Shown here one piece after another: positions 43,861 through 53,449 of a stretch of 64,000 nucleotides of DNA. The notes under the pieces were generated by a model. The model ran no database searches and was not told the DNA's origin. It saw only the letters and a program-made list of their open reading frames with translations. How positions within the stretch are numbered: position 1 is the stretch's first letter; each line of letters begins with the position of its first letter. This stretch comes from Sulfuricurvum sp. IAE1. GTDB taxonomy: Bacteria > Campylobacterota > Campylobacteria > Campylobacterales > Sulfurimonadaceae. Where the stretch lies: positions 1-64,000 of the forward strand of contig NZ_SLTI01000049.1 of the NCBI RefSeq assembly GCF_004347735.1, read 5' to 3'. A program made the translations under genes and the position numbers.

Positions 43861-45702
43861 TTACGGTGCCAGGTTTGTGTCAACATTGTTGATGACGTTT
43901 TGAAGATCGCCGACGACGTTGTTTTGGATATTTGGCACAACTTCATACTCAATCCATTCATTGAAATCCACTTTTGAGAAATCGATCTTCTGAAATTCTT
44001 CCGGGGTAAACCCGCGGCAATTCGGCGCTTGTGGGGACCCCCATGCTATCCCAAGTTGAGGTCTTCCGCCTTCTTGAATGATCCGTGCGAGCGGAGAGGA
44101 AAAGCAACAAAACGTTTTTTTCTTCTGCACGCATCCGATCAGCGGCCATTTTTCTGCGCAGTAGTCTCCAACGTAATGGCAGTTCCCATCAAGCTCACCA
44201 TATTCCCGCAACTTTCCAAGCGTTTTTTCGGATTCGCGACACTGGCCAAGACCAAACCATGTGGTTCCCTTTTGGCAGCAGTCGGTATAGCCTGTCTGAA
44301 TTCCTGATGTTCTGCATCTGTGGTCCTGACCATTAAAAATGTAGATAGTCCCAAGACAGTTTCCAGATGAGTCAACTTGTCCGTCGTTTTGCTTATCGGT
44401 CTGCCCCTCGGTCGTGTCGGTGTTTTCTACACCCCCTGATATGTTGACGCACTGAAAATTTCCAAGCGGACAATTCGGCCCGACGGTCTTTTTGCATTCG
44501 CCAAATGCGGTTTCCGCCCCGGTTGTTGCGGTGTATCCGGTCGGACACGCAAGAGTATTTACGGTACACGTTGTGCCGGAGAGAGTGCCGCCGGAAGGGC
44601 AGGAGTAGGTTGTTGTGTTTTTGACGCAACGAATCCCAACAAAAGAACCGCAACCAGATCCGCCGTTATTATCACTATAGGGCATGTATCTTGCCCCGCT
44701 CCAAATATAATTAACCCATCCATAGTTGTAATAGACCTTATTGGAAGTCCATCCTCCCGAGGGACATGAGGGAGTAGGGCCGCCCCCGGCAGTAGTTTCG
44801 CCCAATGTTGGAAGCCGCATGCCCTTCGAGGCGCAATAGCCTGCCGCCGAATGGGGGTAGCAATTATCCCCGCCTCCTTCGGCATAGGCGGTAATTCCCC
44901 CTTCGCATCCATCCCACGTCAATCCACTTGAAGCTGTCGCCGGATAAGTATAAGACGACCCCGTTTTTGAGGTGTAGTCGGTAGAATACGCACATTGCGC
45001 CAACTGCCCGCTGTCATTAGAACACCAATACCCAGTCGAAGTTGAGGTGGTCGGCTTTGGCGTTCCGGCGACACATGCAAGCTCGCCATTCCATTCTGCA
45101 ATCGCTTTGAATTTTGCCTTGTAATCTCCCCCGTAGCTCGCGTGGTAACCGTCGTCGCTCCATTTCCCATCCGTTCCAATTCGAGCCCAATGCTCACCGT
45201 TGATTGGAACAACGCCGATATCGGCACTATCATTTTTGTTGTCGGGTTGCCCCGCCGCCCAGTTTGAAAACGTAATCGCAAGGCCGTCTTTGTCTTTGAA
45301 TCGGCTCGGATCGACGCTGTTGTAGCTGTTTGATTTGAGCGGATCATAAATGCCGATCCAAGCATTCACTCCATAGTATCCGACAATCCCCTTGATGAGA
45401 TCGTTTTCGTTCGAATCGTTCGGCACGGAGAGGTTCGAGAATGACGTCCAGAAATTCGTTGTTTTGCTGATGCCGTAGGACTTTGAACCGTCACTCACGA
45501 ATCCGTCGTAATTGGCGGTATCACAAGCCCCCGCATTTGTCGGATTCGGGTCCATTTCCTCACAGGTCTTTCCGCAGACGGAGTTACACATGGCTTGCAC
45601 CGAATAGGTCAAGCCGTTGTTACTGCAATGAAAAGGTGCGGACAGAGCCGACGTCGATATGGCCAACCCCAAAATGGCTATTTTCAGATCAGTTTTGAGC
45701 AT
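43861..45702 (-). CDS. traN: TraN mating-pair stabilisation protein with C-type-lectin-like domain
   Basis: 613 residues with signal peptide MLKTDLKIAILGLAISTSALS. The Cys-rich C-terminal ~180 residues are TraN: TDCCQKGTTWFGLGQCRESE, HYVGDYCAEKWPLIGCVQKK, FCCFSSPLARIIQEGGRPQL, PNCRGFTPEEFQKIDFSKVD. Residues ~80-205 look like a C-type-lectin-like domain: NAWIGIYD, FSNWAAGQPDNKND (WxxGQPD), GEHWARIGTDGKWSDDG and AEWN. QPD is the motif of galactose-binding C-type lectins. A second Cys-rich module (YPATASSGLTWDGCEGG...) follows. In F, TraN lies on the donor surface and contacts recipient proteins; here the tip seems to be a lectin-like domain. Overlaps the transglycosylase by 14 bases. Confidence 0.8.
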   Translation of the reverse strand: MLKTDLKIAILGLAISTSALSAPFHCSNNGLTYSVQAMCNSVCGKTCEEMDPNPTNAGACDTANYDGFVSDGSKSYGISKTTNFWTSFSNLSVPNDSNENDLIKGIVGYYGVNAWIGIYDPLKSNSYNSVDPSRFKDKDGLAITFSNWAAGQPDNKNDSADIGVVPINGEHWARIGTDGKWSDDGYHASYGGDYKAKFKAIAEWNGELACVAGTPKPTTSTSTGYWCSNDSGQLAQCAYSTDYTSKTGSSYTYPATASSGLTWDGCEGGITAYAEGGGDNCYPHSAAGYCASKGMRLPTLGETTAGGGPTPSCPSGGWTSNKVYYNYGWVNYIWSGARYMPYSDNNGGSGCGSFVGIRCVKNTTTYSCPSGGTLSGTTCTVNTLACPTGYTATTGAETAFGECKKTVGPNCPLGNFQCVNISGGVENTDTTEGQTDKQNDGQVDSSGNCLGTIYIFNGQDHRCRTSGIQTGYTDCCQKGTTWFGLGQCRESEKTLGKLREYGELDGNCHYVGDYCAEKWPLIGCVQKKKTFCCFSSPLARIIQEGGRPQLGIAWGSPQAPNCRGFTPEEFQKIDFSKVDFNEWIEYEVVPNIQNNVVGDLQNVINNVDTNLAP

Positions 45703-46117
45703 AGCGTCGAGTCTCCTTTTTAAACATATCCATCACCTTACGCGAATATCTGCCGGTCCGGTCGCCGTTGTAGCAATCGAGGGCTTTATAGGTGTATCCG
45801 TGCTTATTCACACACCCCGCCAGCACCCATGCACCAACATTGATGTTCGTTTCAGGGTGCCAAAGGTTTTGCTGGGTTATCCCGAATTTGGCGAGAGTAG
45901 GGAGGTGGACCGTGTTGATCTGCATGATCCCGATATCAGTAGTGCCGTTACGGTTTTTGTTGATCGCCATAGGATTCCCTCCGCTCTCAACTTTGGATAT
46001 GGAATAAAGAAGCCACGGGTCGATCCCATATCGCTCTCCGGCTTCTACAAACGGGTTCGCCTGTAAAACGAGCGGGGTCATAGTGATTAATATGAAGGTG
46101 GTTAATTTTGAGAACAT
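45689..46117 (-). CDS. Lytic transglycosylase (VirB1/Orf169-like)
   Basis: 142 residues with a signal peptide (MFSKLTTFILITMTPLVLQA). SLT fold motifs: YGIDPWLLYSISKVESGGNP with the catalytic Glu, TTDIGIMQINTVHLPTL, and YNGDRTGRYSRKV. It opens peptidoglycan for the transfer channel. Start is ATG 46117, overlapping the end of the upstream gene. Confidence 0.9.
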   Translation of the reverse strand: MFSKLTTFILITMTPLVLQANPFVEAGERYGIDPWLLYSISKVESGGNPMAINKNRNGTTDIGIMQINTVHLPTLAKFGITQQNLWHPETNINVGAWVLAGCVNKHGYTYKALDCYNGDRTGRYSRKVMDMFKKETRRYAQN

Positions 46118-48183
46118 ATAAGATCCTTTGCGGCCTCGCTGACGGCACCGACCGTTGTGACCGCCTGCTGAAACCCTGTCCAGCTTCCGGTACATGAGCA
46201 ATCCTCCACCTTCGTTTCAGACAAGGAGGCATCCACGGGGCAAGTCATCGTGCTGCCGGATTTGGTGCAGGTTTTGATGATCGTTTCGGTAACAGTTGTC
46301 CCGCCCGGCGTTTGGCTCCGATTGGTGCCGTCGCCGAACTGGTCCGCACTTTGTTTCGGCCGCTTTACGGTGCATACCGGATTTGGGCAGTCGTCGCCTC
46401 CGGGGAGGTTGCTGATCGTTTTAACTGAGCCATCCAAATCGGTATAGGTCATTGATGTCGCAGACTGATCGGTTTTTGAAGCGGTACCGGCGGCACGGGT
46501 CATGGCAGATGCGTTGATGTTAATGTCTTTGGCGGTGCATTCGTAGGTTCTTTTAATGTAAAACCATGATTTGTCCCCACTTCCAAGAACAACACTTCCA
46601 CTTGTGTTTGCTGCCGTAATGTTGCTGCCGTCGGCACAGAGGGTTGTTGGGACAATAGATGAGTCATGAGAGTAACATCGCTTTTGCGGGATGGTTGTTT
46701 GTTTGGCGCCATCTCTGATGGTGTATATACAGTTGCTCCCACCTTGGTCACATATTTGTTCGTCAACGACTCGACATGTACTGTCTGCCTCCTGCGTCGC
46801 ACAGCCATTTGACTCGGTGAGTTTGAATTCCTCTTTTTCAGCGCTAACATCAATCGACACGGCCAGCGTGGGTGTTTGGGCTCCGCTCGCTGGACATAAA
46901 TTCTGGAACCATTTTGCAATGGAGACCCCATTGTTTCCAAGGTAGTTCGCTGTTCCGGTTGCACCAACATTGCACCCGCCTCCATCTGTGACCGTCATAT
47001 TTACACGATAAGATGTGTTGAGAACGGTCCCGCCGCCAAAACCAAGCGTTGTGCTGAGATTTTTGGTAATGAAATTTTGCCATCCAGCCCCTCCGCAGTT
47101 ATGCCCCATCGTGTTTGGGTTTCCATTTGGCAGCAGATAGCTTCCGGGAGCAGCTCCAGCCATATCGTATGTAAATACACTTGTGTCTTTATTATAGACC
47201 AGCTTGAGCCAAAGTTCATGGTCAGTACAGATGCTTTGGGTGGTTGATAAAGTGGTTGATTTGGTTGTAAGCTGTGCGATTGGGGTTTTTGTAACGACAC
47301 AGGATGTTTTTGACGGCATCGTGATCGTGTCCCCAGCATTATTGTAGGCTACCTCATTCTGATGGCTAATCATCGAATAATAGCTGGTTGGGTCGCTTCC
47401 TTGCTCAATGGCGACATCGCCGATCGATGTGCTTGGTGGAAACTGTCCCTCGTAATAGATCGTTGGGTTCTTTTCCCCGTACTTATCCCAGTTAGACGAC
47501 CCAAGACCCGTACAATTCGTTTTATCCTGCCCGTATAGGAAATAGGTCATTTCCGCGAAACTCCATTCGCTTTTTGACTGTAAAAACAAAGGGTTGCTTT
47601 TCATGATCGCGGCAGAGATCCCGCCGCCGATGTTTTCGTAGATTTGAGGAGCGAGAGAGGAAACCCCGCAGGATGCGTTTGAGCAATAGCAAGCTCCGAG
47701 TTCAGTCGATTGGGCGGTAACACCGCGCAGTTTGACTTGCTTGTTGCTGGTAGCGTCCCAAACGTATGGCTTGCAATCCGTCCAGCTACCCGCTGGGTTA
47801 CACATCAGCACCCCATTGGTGCAAACTCCTGAAACCGTCCTGCCGATCGAATTCGTGTCGTATGTATAATCATACGTCCCGTCGAGATTCGTGTCTTGTT
47901 TGATGATAAGGCGGTAATCGTTTCCGCCTGCGGGGATGAAAGTGATCCCGACGCTTTTGGAGCTTGCAGGACATTGAATCTGCGCGTCAAAACTTTTTGT
48001 CCCGTCAACGGTCGTCATTTGCGTTTTGCTCATAAGCGGCTGTGCAAGGCGATTGTTTACACCGTCCTTACTGCCAAAGATTCCGAGAGCCGTGTTCCCA
48101 ATATTTGACCCCCTTGAAGCGGCAGCGGGATCGGCCGCAATCAAGACGGTGCAGGCCATTAAAGAAAGGGTGATGGTACGCAT
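46102..48183 (-). CDS. Large Cys-rich exported protein, TraN-like
   Basis: 693 residues from MRTITLSLMACTVLIAADPA (signal peptide). Cys-rich throughout (ELGACYCSNASCG, SNGCATQEADSTCRVVDEQI, PVCTVKRPKQSADQ, KVEDCSCTGSWTGF), rich in Thr/Ser/Asn. Place before the transglycosylase and TraN and the Cys pattern suggest an outer-surface protein of mating-pair stabilisation. Two such proteins in tandem are unusual for F-type systems, which have one TraN. First gene of its operon, 63 bases after the shared tra motif. Confidence 0.6.
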   Translation of the reverse strand: MRTITLSLMACTVLIAADPAAASRGSNIGNTALGIFGSKDGVNNRLAQPLMSKTQMTTVDGTKSFDAQIQCPASSKSVGITFIPAGGNDYRLIIKQDTNLDGTYDYTYDTNSIGRTVSGVCTNGVLMCNPAGSWTDCKPYVWDATSNKQVKLRGVTAQSTELGACYCSNASCGVSSLAPQIYENIGGGISAAIMKSNPLFLQSKSEWSFAEMTYFLYGQDKTNCTGLGSSNWDKYGEKNPTIYYEGQFPPSTSIGDVAIEQGSDPTSYYSMISHQNEVAYNNAGDTITMPSKTSCVVTKTPIAQLTTKSTTLSTTQSICTDHELWLKLVYNKDTSVFTYDMAGAAPGSYLLPNGNPNTMGHNCGGAGWQNFITKNLSTTLGFGGGTVLNTSYRVNMTVTDGGGCNVGATGTANYLGNNGVSIAKWFQNLCPASGAQTPTLAVSIDVSAEKEEFKLTESNGCATQEADSTCRVVDEQICDQGGSNCIYTIRDGAKQTTIPQKRCYSHDSSIVPTTLCADGSNITAANTSGSVVLGSGDKSWFYIKRTYECTAKDININASAMTRAAGTASKTDQSATSMTYTDLDGSVKTISNLPGGDDCPNPVCTVKRPKQSADQFGDGTNRSQTPGGTTVTETIIKTCTKSGSTMTCPVDASLSETKVEDCSCTGSWTGFQQAVTTVGAVSEAAKDLICSQN

Positions 48184-48245
48184 TGAATTCCTTATGGGGA
48201 AATTGCTGATTTTTTTACAAAATTCACGGATATAATCTATTTGAC

Positions 48246-48258
48246 AATATGTATAACG
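48246..48258 (-). promoter_or_regulatory. Shared tra promoter/operator motif, copy 2
   Basis: Minus-strand GACGTTATACATATTGTC, upstream of the operon of the Cys-rich protein, transglycosylase and TraN. Confidence 0.6.
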
Positions 48259-48295
48259 TCCACAAAAAAACAATAATATAAATATGTAAATAATA

Positions 48296-48324
48296 TTGAC
48301 ATTATGTATATTATTCGGTATAAT
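48296..48324 (+). promoter_or_regulatory. Consensus sigma70-type promoter of the PIN gene
   Basis: TTGACA (48296-48301), 17 bases, TATAAT (48319-48324): perfect boxes and spacing. Start codon at 48350 after TTAGGAGGTGCTAC, also near-consensus. High constitutive expression is expected unless repressed. Confidence 0.8.
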
Positions 48325-48349
48325 TTATACAAGATTTAGGAGGTGCTAC

Positions 48350-49282
48350 ATGAAGAATGTCCTCATTGATACATCGATTGTCCTCGACGGAGTTGAAAAC
48401 GTCACGATGCTCGATAAGCAGAATAATGTGTTCGTATCTGATGTCGTTCTGCGCGAATTAGACGGCAACAAAGGTGCTGAAGGATCAAAAGGCTACAACG
48501 CCCGTGAGTTCTTCCGTCAGTTCAATAAAAACGATTTTAAGACGCTCGACACTCTCCCTGAAACTGGGATGCCCGTAATGAAAAATGATACTCTCACGGA
48601 GGGTTCAATCGACAGCGGTGCGCACGTTTATACTCTTTCGCGGAAATGGTATCGCGCTAAAGACATCAATGATTCTCGGATTATTGAAATTGCGAAGGAT
48701 TACGATCTTGGGCTGGTAACGCTCGATCAGGCGCAGAGCGCGAGAGCGAAGTCGGTAGGGGTTGCTGCGAATATTTTGAAAACCAATGAGAGCAAGTTTC
48801 TGAAAAGCGACTACATTGTTCTATTCTCAGTTATTAACTTTATTGCCATCGTATTTGCGGTTGGTCTTTATGAAGTGCTCCAAACTTTTTCAGAAACCAT
48901 GCAATATCTTGGTATTTTGGTGGGCATGACACCTTTCTTTTTTGTTGCAAAAAAAATTCTTCGGGGGAAAGATAAACCATTGTTGAGATCGCTTTCATCT
49001 TTCGTGATGTTTGTTTCGCTTCTAGTTATGTCCGTAGGGGCGATTAAGAATTCTCCTATTTTAGGGGTAGTTGGGTTTATTGTTTATTTGGCTTCTCTTT
49101 TTATTGTAGGAAAAGTAGAGATTAGCATCAACTCGATGAAAGCCAGATATGATGCCCATGAGACAAACGACAAAGAAAGTGATTTTTCTTTGTCATCTGG
49201 CACTGGCGCTGGTGGCTTCAGTGATTATCACATCAGAAGCACGGAGCTTTCCTTTGACAGCCCTTATTCCACTCATGCTTAA
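48350..49282 (+). CDS. PIN-domain ribonuclease fused to a membrane domain
   Basis: 310 residues. PIN domain ~1-145 like that of PhoH2/Smg6-type proteins: NVLIDTSIVLDG with the first Asp, VVLRELDGNKG, INDSRIIEIAKDY and LVTLDQAQS with the last acidic residues, so the active site looks intact. Then four transmembrane helices (IVLFSVINFIAIVFAVGLYE, YLGILVGMTPFFFVA, LSSFVMFVSLLVMSVGAI, ILGVVGFIVYLASLFIVG) and a polar tail. It is transcribed against the tra genes and convergent with traG. No antitoxin gene is next to it. Likely a membrane-bound RNase, perhaps for entry exclusion or phage defence. Confidence 0.7.
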   Translation: MKNVLIDTSIVLDGVENVTMLDKQNNVFVSDVVLRELDGNKGAEGSKGYNAREFFRQFNKNDFKTLDTLPETGMPVMKNDTLTEGSIDSGAHVYTLSRKWYRAKDINDSRIIEIAKDYDLGLVTLDQAQSARAKSVGVAANILKTNESKFLKSDYIVLFSVINFIAIVFAVGLYEVLQTFSETMQYLGILVGMTPFFFVAKKILRGKDKPLLRSLSSFVMFVSLLVMSVGAIKNSPILGVVGFIVYLASLFIVGKVEISINSMKARYDAHETNDKESDFSLSSGTGAGGFSDYHIRSTELSFDSPYSTHA

Positions 49283-49297
49283 TTTGGCAAAACCTTT

Positions 49298-52200
49298 TTA
49301 TCTTGCGGGTGGGTTCGCTATGGTGCTGCCAGTCCCCTTATTGTTTTTGTTGTTTCCCAATACATCTACAATTGCCGATGTGCCTCCAGTCGTATCAAAG
49401 GTTGGATACTTAAATGCCTGATTGGTAACACTGCCCGTATAAACAGTATCGGCAGCCTTGTTCAATTGTGAAATATACTCCTTGAGCATTTCGGGACTGC
49501 TGGCCTTTAGTTCGTTTATCTGTCTTAGTAGTTCGGCCGCCTCCTGGCTATTACTCGAAACACTGCCTCCACCAGCGCCTTGAATGTTGCCTGAAAATTG
49601 AGAGAGCATACCCTTGAGCTCCGGAAGAGACATTCCGCTGTTCTTTAGTTTTTCGGCGGTTTCATAGATTGCAGTCGCCTCTGGCATGGTGCTGACGCCT
49701 TGTGCGTGTCCACCTGCTTTTACAACTGCTGCCTTTGTTGATTGATCCAGCACGGGTTCGGGGGTTGCCAGCCCGGCCTTAGACCGTATGTATTCTTCAC
49801 TTCTCTTGATTGCTTCAGGATCGTTTGCCGTCCATGCCTGCATAAGTCCTTCAACACCATTTCCATATTGTGTGGATTTATATCCGGCGCCTTCTTCTTT
49901 AAAAAACCCACTCATAATTTCAAGAAATTTGGACTCACTGGAAAGCTTGGTGTTGTTAGCCATTTTCTGAGAATATGCCGCGCTCAGTTCGGCAGTATAA
50001 CTCTCTTTTTCTTCCTCGGTAAGTCCTGTTTTGTAGCTCATTCCAATATTTTTCTTGGCGGAAGCCCCCACCTCGTCAGTCCGAGTTTGTTTATCCGTAT
50101 GTGCTGTTTTTGTACTAAATGTATCCGAATTAGCAACGGATGTTGTCACGTCATGCTTAAACGATTGTGAGTAATCCCGAGATATTGTCGTCCCATCCTT
50201 GGTGGTGACTGTAACCCCATGCTCATCCACCCAAGCATTTTCAAGGCTTGTGCTTGCCTCAGCTCCAGCTTTCGCGCCAAACAAAGCAGAAGCCAATTTG
50301 CCAAGCAATGCCTTATCACTTTCAACCGCTGCTGATACCTTTGTCCCGTTTGCAAAGCGACGGGTTTCCGACTCTTTGGTACTCTCTGCCTTCTCAAATG
50401 CCTTATCGTTTTTCTGGCTATATGCCTCTAAGGTACTTGAGGTACCGGAAACAACGTCGCTCCTGGTTGTTGCTTTTATGCGTTCTGAGGCTGTCGAATT
50501 TTCACTCGACGCCGCGAATTTTGCACCTGCCACAAGCTCCGCCTGTGTTCCTACAAGCTTTTCTCCAGACTGTTGCGCCGTAATCGCTTTTTGTAGAGCG
50601 AGTTTTTCATTCTCTTGCTTAACCTGCTCCTCCGTGCTTGTCGCCTCATTCCCAAGTGACACTGCGCCTTTAATACCACGCAAGTCATATCCAGGCGCAT
50701 ATACAACCTGATTGCCATTATCATTGGACAGTTTGAACTGGAGTTTTCCACCTGCATTGTTGGACGATAGTGTGTTTCCGTTTCCAAGCATTTCCGATGT
50801 AGCAAGCATTCCTCCACCCGCGGCGGTTGTTTCACTTGACATTGGCTTTCCGTCGTCAGACCATGAAGCAACCAGTGTTCCGTTAATTAGATGGCCGGAT
50901 GAATCCATGACGACCTTGCCTCCTTTTGTGTCATATCTTTTCCCGTCATTACCAATTGCCGACATATTTGAAATAATGTAATTTCCCTGTCCATCAGTTT
51001 CGTAATTAATGTCGCCAGTATATGTTTTGCCTCCGACGCTCAGAGAACGGGTGCTTGCTTTATTTTTATTGTTTTCATTGTAACCATTGTCAATTCCAAA
51101 ACTACTGTTCATATTCGTCCCCTGTCCAAAAGACGAATTTGCCGCCCAGTTTTGCTGATTGGTTCTGGCGTTGTTCATGGTGATATTGCCAAGCTTCGCT
51201 TCACCCGATCCAACCTCCATAGATGCCCCTTCACCTCTGGCAACACGCGCAGTCATACCACCAGTCATGCCCTGGAACGCCATCCATCCGAACCCACCTA
51301 CGATCACCCCTGCAATCGTCGGGATCATCCAGTACATCGATGCGGCCATATTGACATACTCGATGTACTTTCCATCAACAACCGGCTTGGAAACGAGATT
51401 ATAAACGCCGTTTGAATCGGTCACGCCCTGGATGTAGCTTGCCGCCTTATTGAGGATGTAGAAATTGAGGATGACCTCACCGACGTGCCACAAAGAAAGC
51501 CAAATCAATGTAGTGAGATAACCGGCAAGAACCTTCCAAAACAATGGGGTCAGCAGCAGCAATGCAACAATCGGCGTAAGCGCAACGATGATGATCGTGA
51601 GAATGCTTTTGATAACGGGGAGATATTTACTCCCAAGCGCTCCCGAAATTACCATATTTGCTTGTGCAGTTTGTTCCCCTTTACCTACACCATACGCGAC
51701 CGCCTCATTTGACATTCCGTTGACAGTCGCCCAGTTCTTGTAGGTTTCACTAAACTGATTGACCATGATCGATTGGAGAAGAAAACTCGATGCCGATTTG
51801 GAATACCCCATAAAGTAGTTAGAAGATGTTCCGAGAAGCGAACTGATCTGCGCCCCAGTATATCCCCCTAGCATACTCCCAAGCGACGTCATACCAACCC
51901 CGCTTGCATAGGTATTCAGATTGCCGTTTATCAGGTTATAGGCGGATTGGCACGTTTCAAGTTGAGGTTGTCGCGTCGCAGGATCGTAATAATACACAAC
52001 GCGGGCAGGGTTGGTATCTGCAAACTCAGCCCATAAATCCTCCGAGTTCGCCAGCGCGGTGATGTCATAGTATCCAGAGGAGATGTCGGGCGCCACGCAA
52101 TCGATGATGAAGTTGTCAACGCTTTGGAAGATATACGGATCGACAATCTTCGCATTGGCCGCGCCGTCCATAATGGCAAAGGGAGACAAAAAACCGCTTT

Positions 52201-52654
52201 TTGAATACGTCAGATCGCCCGGCACCGCAAACGTCGATTCCATGATTTCGCCGAGCGTCTTTTCCGCTCCGGTAAACCATACAAGTGGTTTTGCGACAGC
52301 CCAAGGGACGCTATCGACGACATAATTCTGGTTGGTGTTTACGTCCTTGACGACCGTATCGATTCGCCATACGATGAACAGCGTAGAAATACCCATCGAC
52401 ATGGCAAACATTTTTGGGAGACTGAGCATGTCGCTTTTCATACCGAGCCGTGCGGTGGATATGAGGGCCATTGTGATGGCGATCAGGAGGACGAATTTAA
52501 AAAGCCCCTCGAAGTCGCCGTGTGCAAATGTGAATTTTACAGCAGTCAATGTCTTGCTAAGGGAATCGCCGTCCCCCCAAGCATAAATCATCTCTGCGCC
52601 GAATGCCTGCGCTGAAAACAACAACAATGCCGGTATGGCGATCCGCTTTAACAT
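49298..52654 (-). CDS. traG: TraG, F-type mating-pair stabilisation / pilus assembly protein
   Basis: 1118 residues. Signal-like N-terminus; the first ~470 residues form the TraG_N membrane domain with helices (FVLLIAITMALISTA, LTIIIVALTPIVALLLLTPL, WLSLWHVGEVILNFYIL, WMIPTIAGVIVGGFGWMAFQ). The long C-terminal periplasmic part is polar with Asn/Ser/Thr-rich repeats and helical stretches, as in F TraG. It takes part in pilus assembly, mating aggregation and, in F, entry exclusion. Last gene of the trbI-traG operon. Confidence 0.88.
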   Translation of the reverse strand: MLKRIAIPALLLFSAQAFGAEMIYAWGDGDSLSKTLTAVKFTFAHGDFEGLFKFVLLIAITMALISTARLGMKSDMLSLPKMFAMSMGISTLFIVWRIDTVVKDVNTNQNYVVDSVPWAVAKPLVWFTGAEKTLGEIMESTFAVPGDLTYSKSGFLSPFAIMDGAANAKIVDPYIFQSVDNFIIDCVAPDISSGYYDITALANSEDLWAEFADTNPARVVYYYDPATRQPQLETCQSAYNLINGNLNTYASGVGMTSLGSMLGGYTGAQISSLLGTSSNYFMGYSKSASSFLLQSIMVNQFSETYKNWATVNGMSNEAVAYGVGKGEQTAQANMVISGALGSKYLPVIKSILTIIIVALTPIVALLLLTPLFWKVLAGYLTTLIWLSLWHVGEVILNFYILNKAASYIQGVTDSNGVYNLVSKPVVDGKYIEYVNMAASMYWMIPTIAGVIVGGFGWMAFQGMTGGMTARVARGEGASMEVGSGEAKLGNITMNNARTNQQNWAANSSFGQGTNMNSSFGIDNGYNENNKNKASTRSLSVGGKTYTGDINYETDGQGNYIISNMSAIGNDGKRYDTKGGKVVMDSSGHLINGTLVASWSDDGKPMSSETTAAGGGMLATSEMLGNGNTLSSNNAGGKLQFKLSNDNGNQVVYAPGYDLRGIKGAVSLGNEATSTEEQVKQENEKLALQKAITAQQSGEKLVGTQAELVAGAKFAASSENSTASERIKATTRSDVVSGTSSTLEAYSQKNDKAFEKAESTKESETRRFANGTKVSAAVESDKALLGKLASALFGAKAGAEASTSLENAWVDEHGVTVTTKDGTTISRDYSQSFKHDVTTSVANSDTFSTKTAHTDKQTRTDEVGASAKKNIGMSYKTGLTEEEKESYTAELSAAYSQKMANNTKLSSESKFLEIMSGFFKEEGAGYKSTQYGNGVEGLMQAWTANDPEAIKRSEEYIRSKAGLATPEPVLDQSTKAAVVKAGGHAQGVSTMPEATAIYETAEKLKNSGMSLPELKGMLSQFSGNIQGAGGGSVSSNSQEAAELLRQINELKASSPEMLKEYISQLNKAADTVYTGSVTNQAFKYPTFDTTGGTSAIVDVLGNNKNNKGTGSTIANPPAR

Positions 52655-52666
52655 ACTCTGTCTCCT

Positions 52667-53449
52667 TTATTTATTTGCACCGAAAAAACCGCTTTGGTTC
52701 ATCCGGGCGATAAGTTTTTGAAGGGAGGGGCTTTTGGATTTTTGGTAAAGAGTTTTTAGGTGGGTCTCGATATCCCAGTCCCCCTCGCTTTTATAGGTAA
52801 GCGGCCGACCGCGCAAGTTCTGCTCCATTCCCTCTGAAAGTTCGATCTTTTGGGTATTTACCCCTTTTGCGTAAACAAACACCGGGGCTGAGGTAATTCC
52901 GTATCTGCGAAACAGCAGCGGGTCGATCCAAACCTGTGCTTTCATTCCGTTTTTTTCATTCCCCCCGTCAGTGATCACGTCGTTGATGTAACGCAGTGTC
53001 GGACGGATCTTTTCGCAACCACCTATACACCCGCGCATAACCATCACGACATGGTAGCCGAGGCCATAGGCATCAATCGCCTTGGCATACTCGATAAGCG
53101 TCTGCTTTGGAATCGATGAGCTGATGAAAATATAAACCCGCTCGTCTTCCCCGAATATCGGATGCTTCTTCGCGTCGGGCTTGCCGGTTTTCTTCTGCTG
53201 GTTGAAGACCACCTTCCCATCCTCGTAGCTCATAGAATCTTTCCACTTCTCGATCTCTGGCTTCTTGGCGTCAAACGTGTATCCGACGCTTTGCGCACGT
53301 TTTTGCATTTCATCAGAAATCTTGATGGTTCCATTGACGCTTTGCCCGGCTGCACGCTGTTGCAGCTTTGCCGCTTCGGAATTCAAGTCGTATGCGTTGA
53401 GATGGCAGGCCAATAAGAAAAGGGCGGTAAACCCGGATGCTTTCATCAC
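52667..53449 (-). CDS. trbC: TrbC-type F pilus assembly protein
   Basis: 260 residues with signal peptide (MMKASGFTALFLLACHLNAY). C-terminal thioredoxin-like TrbC domain: VYIFISSSIPKQTLIEYAKA, LGYHVVMVMRGCIGGCEKIR, QVWIDPLLFRRYGITSAPVF. The middle is a charged linker. Periplasmic; in F it is needed for pilin assembly together with TraW. Four-base overlap with the next gene upstream. Confidence 0.85.
   Translation of the reverse strand: MMKASGFTALFLLACHLNAYDLNSEAAKLQQRAAGQSVNGTIKISDEMQKRAQSVGYTFDAKKPEIEKWKDSMSYEDGKVVFNQQKKTGKPDAKKHPIFGEDERVYIFISSSIPKQTLIEYAKAIDAYGLGYHVVMVMRGCIGGCEKIRPTLRYINDVITDGGNEKNGMKAQVWIDPLLFRRYGITSAPVFVYAKGVNTQKIELSEGMEQNLRGRPLTYKSEGDWDIETHLKTLYQKSKSPSLQKLIARMNQSGFFGANK

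Noticed and set aside
48296-49282. PIN protein as a VapC toxin of a toxin-antitoxin pair
   Set aside because: No small antitoxin gene is adjacent and the fused membrane domain is not found in VapC.
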